A DNA stretch of 8,678 nt, taken from positions 1-8,678 of the forward strand of contig JAISNS010000232.1 in the NCBI GenBank assembly GCA_031276105.1, given 5' to 3'. The notes under the pieces were generated by a model. The model was given only the letters and a program-made list of their open reading frames with translations. It had not been told where the DNA came from and ran no database searches. The translations under genes were made by a program, and so were the position numbers. Source of the stretch: Dysgonamonadaceae bacterium. GTDB lineage: Bacteria > Bacteroidota > Bacteroidia > Bacteroidales > Azobacteroidaceae. Positions within the stretch are counted from its first letter, which is position 1. Each line of letters begins with the position of its first letter. Below, in pieces: positions 5,696 through 8,678 of the stretch.

Positions 5696-7024
5696 ATGTT
5701 ATCCGGATTTTTACAGGAACGGGAAAATCAAATGCTGACCAAAGGAAAAGATACTTTCGATTTGGTGGGCGGAAAACCCAGTCAGGCAGGAGCTGTCAGC
5801 CAACGGGCGTGCGTTTTTTGCGGGTCGCGCGTTGTTTTATATCCGATAGCTGACGCTTTGCACTTGGTACATGGTCCTATCGGATGTGCGTCTTATACAT
5901 GGGATATCCGCGGGGCGCTGTCGTCGGGACCGGAATTACACAGGAAGAGTTTTTCGACCGACTTGCGGGAAAAGCATGTCGTTTTCGGCGGTGAAAAGCA
6001 GCTCTTCCAAACGCTCGATACGCTTATCGATCAATATAAACCGCAGGCGGCGTTCGTTTATTCGACCTGTATCGTAGGTGTTATTGGCGACGACGTGCAG
6101 TCGGTCTGTCGGCAAATGGAGAAAAAGAAAAATATCCCCGTGATTCCCGTGATGTCGGAAGGGTTTCAGGGAACAAAGAAAGACGGCTACAAAATTGCCT
6201 GCGATGCAATGGCAACGTTAATCGGTACGGACGACAGTAAAGCCGTATCGCCTGTCAGCATCAATATTTTAGGCGATTTCAACCTGGCCGGCGAACTTTG
6301 GATATTAAACGGATACTACCAAAAATTGGGCGTTCAGGTATTGGCGTCCGTCACCGGCGATGGCCGGGTAAAGGATATCCGGAATGCGCATCGGGCAGCG
6401 TTGAACGTCGTGCAATGTTCCGGTTCGATGTTGCATTTAGCGAAAACCATGAAGGAAAGATACGGGATACCTTTTATGAAAGTGTCTTATTTCGGCATAG
6501 AAGATATGTCGGACGCGTTGTATGAAGTGGCGAAGTTTTTCCGCGACGAAACAATAATGGAAAAAGCCCGGCAATTGGTCAAAGATGAATTGACGCGCCT
6601 GCTTCCGGCGCTTGAACCTTACCGCCTCGCCTTGCAGGATAAAAAAGCGGCTATCTATGTTGGTGGAGCCTTCAAAGCCATTTCGCTGGTCAAAGCCCTG
6701 CGGCTGATCGGCGTGAAAACGGTGATTGCGGGAACTCAAACCGGCAACACCGAGGATTATCGCCTCTTGAAGGCTATCTGCGACGATGGCTGCATCCTCG
6801 TCGACGACTCCAACCCGGTCGAATTATCGGAATTCGTGAAGCAAACCGGCGCCAACCTCTTTATCGGCGGCGTGAAAGAGCGCCCGATCGCCTACAAGTT
6901 GGGTATCGGCTTTTGCGACCATAATCACGAACGCAAACTGGCTTTGGCTGGATACGAAGGCATGATCAATTTTGCCAAAGAAGTCTATGAAACCGTAACA
7001 AGCCCGGTGTGGCGTTTCACCTGA
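5696..7024 (+). CDS. nifE: Nitrogenase FeMo-cofactor biosynthesis protein NifE
   Basis: NifE pairs with NifN in an alpha2-beta2 scaffold, where the NifB product (L-cluster) is matured with molybdenum and homocitrate before transfer to NifDK. The 442-residue protein has the conserved cysteines in the usual settings: RACVFCG (C39, C42), VHGPIGC (C64) and YSTC (C125), corresponding to the cluster-binding cysteines of Azotobacter NifE. Other family marks are WDIRGALSSGPELHR (69-83), VVFGGEK (95-101), IGDDV (130-134), SEGFQGTKKDGY (154-165) and the C-terminal GFCDHNHERK (405-414), which is typical of NifE rather than NifD. The start at 5696 keeps the FLQEREN leader seen in clostridial NifE; Met13 (5732) would lose it. 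There is no Shine-Dalgarno. The stop is 5 bases before the likely nifN ATG, and the upstream region carries a sigma-54 promoter. No truncation is seen. Confidence 0.96.
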   Translation: MLSGFLQERENQMLTKGKDTFDLVGGKPSQAGAVSQRACVFCGSRVVLYPIADALHLVHGPIGCASYTWDIRGALSSGPELHRKSFSTDLREKHVVFGGEKQLFQTLDTLIDQYKPQAAFVYSTCIVGVIGDDVQSVCRQMEKKKNIPVIPVMSEGFQGTKKDGYKIACDAMATLIGTDDSKAVSPVSINILGDFNLAGELWILNGYYQKLGVQVLASVTGDGRVKDIRNAHRAALNVVQCSGSMLHLAKTMKERYGIPFMKVSYFGIEDMSDALYEVAKFFRDETIMEKARQLVKDELTRLLPALEPYRLALQDKKAAIYVGGAFKAISLVKALRLIGVKTVIAGTQTGNTEDYRLLKAICDDGCILVDDSNPVELSEFVKQTGANLFIGGVKERPIAYKLGIGFCDHNHERKLALAGYEGMINFAKEVYETVTSPVWRFT

Positions 7025-7029
7025 GTAAT

Positions 7030-8409
7030 ATGGGAACAGTCAACGCTTGCAAACAGTGCGCTCCCCTGGGCGCCTGCATCGCCTTCAAAGGAATCGAAGG
7101 CGCCTTGCCGATGTTGCACGGCTCACAAGGTTGCGCCACCTACATCCGGCGTTATGTAATCAGCCACTTCCGCGAACCGATGGATATTGCTTCGTCCAAT
7201 TTCAGCGAAGAAACGACCATCTTCGGTGGAAACAGGAATTTCAATACCGGTATCGACAATATTATCAGTCAGTATCACCCGAAAGTAATCGCCATTGCCA
7301 GTACCTGCCTGAGCGAAACCATCGGCGAAGACGTACAACGCCTTATCTATGAATATCAAATGACGCATAACGACTCCTCGCTTCCCAAAATGATTTTCGC
7401 GTCTACGCCCAGTTATCAGGGAACGCACTACGAAGGATTCCACGAAGCGGTATTTGCCGCGGTAAAGGTTTTAGCCGGAACAGGAGAAACGCCCGGAAAG
7501 CCGGTCAATCTATTCAGCAACTTTATTTCGCCCGAAGACATCCGGCATCTCAAAGAGATAATTGCCGATTTCGGGATTGACGCCATGATTTTTCCTGATT
7601 ATTCGGATACGCTCGACAGTACTTCGTGGAAAACGTACTTCCGCATTCCCGAAGGAGGAACACCGATCGAAGTGTTGAAACGAAGCGGAATGGCCAACGT
7701 ATCCGTCGAGTTGGGCTATATCCTGAATGCCGGTGGCCGCAACGGACGGATAAAAAACAACGCCATCATCCAATCGGCGGGCGAATACCTTCAAAGCAAG
7801 TTCAACGTTGTTTGCCGGCGCACCGGATTGCCGGTAGGAATTGAGGAAACAGACCGTTTTTTTCATTTACTGGCCGAAATATCCGGTAAGCCTGTCCCGG
7901 AGAAATACCTTCGTCAGCGCGGACGTTTGGTTGACCTGTATATCGATGGACACAAATATGTTTCGGGGAAAAAAGCGGTCATTTACGGAGAAGAAGACCG
8001 GGTGATTGCCTTGGCCGCATTTGCCGCCGAAATCGGGATGAAACCGGTTCTGTGTGCGACAGGCGGTGAAAGTGGCCAATTGCAAGAAACACTTCGGAAG
8101 GTATTGGGCGACCTGTATCCGGAAAATGCCGTCGTGGGACAGGGCATGAGCTTCGAACAGATAGCCGCCGCCATCCGGGAACAGGATTTGAAACCGGATT
8201 TGTTGATCGGCAACAGTAAAGGGTATTACATTGCCCGTGAACTGAATGTGCCGCTTATCCGGACCGGTTTCCCGATTCACGACCGGATTGGGGCGCAACA
8301 TATTAAGACCTTGGGCTATGAAGGCACAAGCCTCTTGTTTGAACAAACAGTGAACAGCCTGTTGGAAGACCAGCAACGGAAATCACCCGTTGGATACAAG
8401 TATATGTAA
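7030..8409 (+). CDS. nifN: Nitrogenase FeMo-cofactor biosynthesis protein NifN
   Basis: This is the beta partner of NifE in the FeMo-cofactor scaffold. From ATG 7030 it has 459 residues. The N-terminus shows NACKQCAPLGACIAFKGIEG with C7, C10 and C16, then HGSQGC (C35), RRYVISHFREP, SSNFSEETTIFGG and STCLSETIGEDV (C93), a pattern typical of NifN in Clostridia and Bacteroidales and unlike NifK. The C-terminal part has LIGNSKGYYIARELNVPLIRTGFPIHDRIG, the usual nitrogenase-like beta fold. An in-frame GTG at 7009 would add seven residues and overlap nifE by 16 bases; ATG is preferred because those codons belong to the conserved end of nifE and GTG starts are rare in this phylum. It is not fused to NifB, unlike the NifN-B of some clostridia, and ends before an unrelated gene. 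Confidence 0.94.
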   Translation: MGTVNACKQCAPLGACIAFKGIEGALPMLHGSQGCATYIRRYVISHFREPMDIASSNFSEETTIFGGNRNFNTGIDNIISQYHPKVIAIASTCLSETIGEDVQRLIYEYQMTHNDSSLPKMIFASTPSYQGTHYEGFHEAVFAAVKVLAGTGETPGKPVNLFSNFISPEDIRHLKEIIADFGIDAMIFPDYSDTLDSTSWKTYFRIPEGGTPIEVLKRSGMANVSVELGYILNAGGRNGRIKNNAIIQSAGEYLQSKFNVVCRRTGLPVGIEETDRFFHLLAEISGKPVPEKYLRQRGRLVDLYIDGHKYVSGKKAVIYGEEDRVIALAAFAAEIGMKPVLCATGGESGQLQETLRKVLGDLYPENAVVGQGMSFEQIAAAIREQDLKPDLLIGNSKGYYIARELNVPLIRTGFPIHDRIGAQHIKTLGYEGTSLLFEQTVNSLLEDQQRKSPVGYKYM

Positions 8410-8482
8410 GGCGTAGTATTTCGGTGCGGTGCATGTAGGCAGAGTAAAATCCACTATTTTTTTACGATTAATAAAAAATTTG

Positions 8483-8512
8483 TTTGATAACTAAATTTTT
8501 TACATATCTTCG
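8483..8512 (+). promoter_or_regulatory. Bacteroides-type promoter for the downstream exported protein
   Basis: TTTG (8483-8486), an 18-base spacer and TATCTTCG (8505-8512) match the -33 and -7 elements, with one mismatch in the -7 box (C for T). The start would be near 8517, leaving a leader of about 57 bases before the ATG at 8574. This indicates that the downstream gene is transcribed separately from nifEN. Confidence 0.5.
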
Positions 8513-8573
8513 TGTTGTTTTCAAAGTAATTATCCAAAGGATTCATAATAAGGACTCATAAATTTATTCACGT

Positions 8574-8678
8574 ATGAAACATCTATGCGCTCGTTTATTC
8601 GTCATTCGTCACTTGTCACTTGTCACTTGTTTACTCGTCAACTCGTTTGCGTCGCTGTCTGCGCAAACCGGTTTTCCC
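8574..8678 (+). CDS. Start of an exported protein: signal peptide only (3' end outside window)
   Basis: An open frame from ATG 8574 runs through the window edge, with 35 codons visible. It has the shape of a Bacteroidetes signal peptide: basic N-terminus (MKHLCARLFVIRH), hydrophobic core (about 14-22, LSLVTCLLV), then a small-residue stretch with a likely cut at SLSAQ (27-31), followed by TGFP. The core is encoded by copies of the heptamer TCACTTG. A good promoter lies 62 bases upstream. The mature protein, and so its function, is not visible. The frame call rests on the signal peptide, the open frame and the promoter. Confidence 0.7.
   Translation, partial: MKHLCARLFVIRHLSLVTCLLVNSFASLSAQTGFP
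8595..8629 (+). repeat. Five tandem heptanucleotides inside a signal-peptide coding region
   Basis: The units are TTATTCG, TCATTCG and then three exact TCACTTG copies (8609-8629). Two looser eight-base units, TTTACTCG and TCAACTCG, follow to 8645. A 7-base unit shifts the frame by one per copy, so the array spells S-L-V-T-C-H-L across successive frames. Gain or loss of a unit would put the downstream gene out of frame. Confidence 0.75.

Noticed and set aside
7867..8376. A 169-codon minus-strand frame opposite nifN
   Set aside because: nifN is conserved across this whole stretch; the antisense product has no recognisable motif and no promoter.
7009..8409. Assignment of the second nif gene as nifK
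   Set aside because: The NACKQCAPLGAC leader, the HGSQGCATYIRRY segment and the position after nifE fit NifN; the NifK P-cluster and N-terminal patterns are not present.
8410..8480. Terminator after nifN
   Set aside because: There is a T run near 8455-8463, but no convincing hairpin in front of it.
8595..8645. CRISPR-like array from the repeated TCACTTG units
   Set aside because: The units are contiguous heptamers without spacers and lie inside a coding frame.

Overview
The window looks like chromosomal DNA from a member of the Bacteroidota, most likely Bacteroidales. Three things point there: Bacteroides-type promoter elements (TTTG about 19 bases before TAnnTTTG) ahead of several genes, the near absence of Shine-Dalgarno sequences, and Bacteroidetes-style signal peptides ending in ...AQ. 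The nifE and nifN products resemble the proteins shared by diazotrophic Clostridia and Bacteroidales, so the organism is probably a nitrogen fixer or descends from one. Species cannot be assigned from the sequence alone.

Layout. (1) Bases 1-855 (+): the C-terminal helicase half of replicative helicase DnaB, cut by the window edge. (2) 889-3009 (-): a two-gene unit, an NfeD/YqiJ-like membrane protein followed 12 bases later by a flotillin (YqiK/FloT type); it converges on dnaB. (3) 3210-4025 (+): an exported PAP2-type phosphatase with a complete catalytic signature, divergent from the flotillin unit and preceded by a good Bacteroides promoter. (4) 4027-5415: a decayed zone. A transposase-like remnant with an internal stop (+) runs antisense into the 3' end of an AAA-type ATPase gene (-). 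That ATPase gene has also lost its first codons to a one-base frameshift. (5) 5416-5695: a gene-free stretch with a strong hairpin, a second smaller hairpin, a tandem 11-bp repeat and a good sigma-54 (-24/-12) promoter. (6) 5696-8409 (+): nifE and nifN, the scaffold on which the nitrogenase FeMo-cofactor is built. (7) 8410-8678: a promoter and the first 35 codons of a new exported protein whose signal peptide is encoded by a heptanucleotide repeat.

How the genes fit together. NfeD-like plus flotillin is a recognised membrane-microdomain pair. NifE and NifN form one heterotetrameric complex and are almost certainly co-transcribed, probably from the sigma-54 promoter. The other genes show no evident functional link. 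The nifEN pair stands without nifH, nifD, nifK or nifB on either side within the window. It is bordered by a decayed ATPase and mobile-element debris upstream and by an unrelated secreted protein downstream, which suggests a rearranged nif locus. I did not find an undescribed defence or mobile system. The best leads are the nifEN regulatory region, the doubly damaged ATPase locus and the repeat-built signal peptide.
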